Source of the DNA: Caryophanales bacterium
GTDB taxonomy: Bacteria; Bacillota; Bacilli; Bacillales; Amphibacillaceae
DNA length: 64,000 nt
Direction of reading: 5' to 3'
Assembly (NCBI GenBank): GCA_026168805.1
Contig: JAPFDS010000075.1
Span: 1-64,000, forward strand
Positions within the stretch are counted from its first letter, which is position 1. Each line of letters starts with the position of its first letter. The translations under genes were made by a program, and so were the position numbers. This document shows positions 63,510 to 64,000 of this stretch, piece by piece. The notes beneath the pieces were generated by a model. That model did no database searches. It saw only the letters and a list, made by a program, of their open reading frames with translations, and had not been told where the DNA came from.

Positions 63510-64000
63510 ATGAAATTTCTGCAACCTTTTGTTTACTATCTAATGGATAAACGATTTTTACTCGTCTTATTTATTATTAACTTATTTGGAACGATTTATG
63601 GGTTTATCTGGTATGAAAGCCAGTTAGCAACAACTCGGCTTATTTTTATTCCTTTTGTACCAGATAGTCCTACGGCGAGTTTATTCTTTACGATCGTACT
63701 GGCGTTTTTTCTGTTTAATAGAAATGCTCCTTATATTGAAGCGCTTGCGTTCATGTCCTTATTCAAATATGGTATTTGGGCAGTTGTTATGAACATACTC
63801 ACGCTTATTTCTGCTGGATCACTAGGATGGCAAGGATACATGCTTATTGCTTCTCACGGGGCCATGGCCGTTCAAGCTTTGTTGTATATACCGAATTACC
63901 GAATTGAATTACGACATTTTGCCGTTGCAGCAATATGGATCTTACATAATGACATTATTGATTATGTATATGAAATGATGCCAGTATATGCTCAACTCAC
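63510..64000 (+). CDS. ypjA: YpjA-like membrane protein (DUF1405), partial
   Basis: An open frame of at least 163 residues runs off the right edge. It starts MKFLQPFVYYLMDKRFLLVL and shows several membrane helices (FIINLFGTIYGFIWYE, ASLFFTIVLAFFLFN, AFMSLFKYGIWAVVMNIL). PDSPTASLFF and the place after qcrC match B. subtilis YpjA/DUF1405. ATG follows GAGGTG. Function unknown. Confidence 0.85.
   Translation, partial: MKFLQPFVYYLMDKRFLLVLFIINLFGTIYGFIWYESQLATTRLIFIPFVPDSPTASLFFTIVLAFFLFNRNAPYIEALAFMSLFKYGIWAVVMNILTLISAGSLGWQGYMLIASHGAMAVQALLYIPNYRIELRHFAVAAIWILHNDIIDYVYEMMPVYAQL

Noticed and set aside
1-64000. CRISPR arrays, tRNA or rRNA genes, prophage, defence islands, toxin-antitoxin pairs
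   Set aside because: No spaced direct-repeat arrays, RNA-gene signatures or characteristic protein families were seen; the window is conserved backbone.

Overview
The window is a chromosomal backbone segment from an endospore-forming, low-GC member of the Bacillaceae. Gene order and protein sequence follow the Bacillus subtilis nudF-to-ypjA region almost gene for gene. The rather acidic proteins and the gene content suggest an Oceanobacillus/Virgibacillus-type (often salt-tolerant) genus, but this is inference. Nearly everything is on the plus strand. I found no rRNA, tRNA, CRISPR array, prophage or complete insertion sequence.

Layout. 1-4.7 kb: metallo-hydrolase, nudF, an endonuclease Q homologue, spoIIM, fur, yqzK. 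4.8-9.0 kb: xerD and the nucleoside salvage genes deoB-punA-pdp. 9.2-14.6 kb: dacF, the spoIIA operon (spoIIAA-spoIIAB-sigF) and a reduced spoVA cluster (AA, AB, AF only). 14.7-22.2 kb: lysA, ppiB, an M50 protease, ribT, a tiny minus-strand YjcZ-type sporulation gene, scpA-scpB, dacB-spmA-spmB and rluB. 22.3-30.9 kb: cytochrome c biogenesis and redox signalling (resABC, resDE), a DUF4430 lipoprotein, sigX-rsiX. 31-36.6 kb: ypbB-recQ-ypbD-ypbE, mecB, gudB. 36.8-45.2 kb: spore germination sleB-ypeB, the c-di-GMP receptor motI, cmk, ypfD, der, gpsA, spoVIF, yphE. 45.2-53 kb: yphF, spoIVA, hbs, mtrB, hepS-menG-hepT, ndk, cheR. 53.2-59.4 kb: aroC-aroB-aroH-hisC-tyrA-aroA. 59.4-64 kb: ypiA, ypiF, the menaquinol:cytochrome c reductase qcrABC and a partial ypjA.

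How the genes work together. Several modules of the sporulation programme are present: the sigma-F switch, cortex and dehydration proteins, coat assembly and germination. A second theme is aerobic respiration: ResA-C mature c-type cytochromes, ResDE senses the redox state, HepS/MenG/HepT make menaquinone, and QcrABC uses it. Sequence signals support several control points: two PerR boxes before fur, a sigma-H promoter before spoIIA, a sigma-X autoregulatory promoter before sigX, a sigma-E promoter before spoIVA, and a strong terminator separating resABC from resDE.

The least expected structure is a dispersed family of four non-coding, MITE-like repeats (about 114 bp, one internally deleted to 66 bp). 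They have related ends, apparent 8-bp target duplications and an internal hairpin whose arms co-vary. They sit after the metallo-hydrolase gene, fur, resB and mtrB. Other points of interest are a TRAP protein lacking one of its three RNA-contact residues in a locus that has also lost the trp operon, absence of the spoVA channel core genes, a DacB without its C-terminal domain, and a perfect 20-bp palindrome before mecB. I see no entirely new multi-gene system. Comparisons with B. subtilis gene order and proteins are from memory, not from a search.
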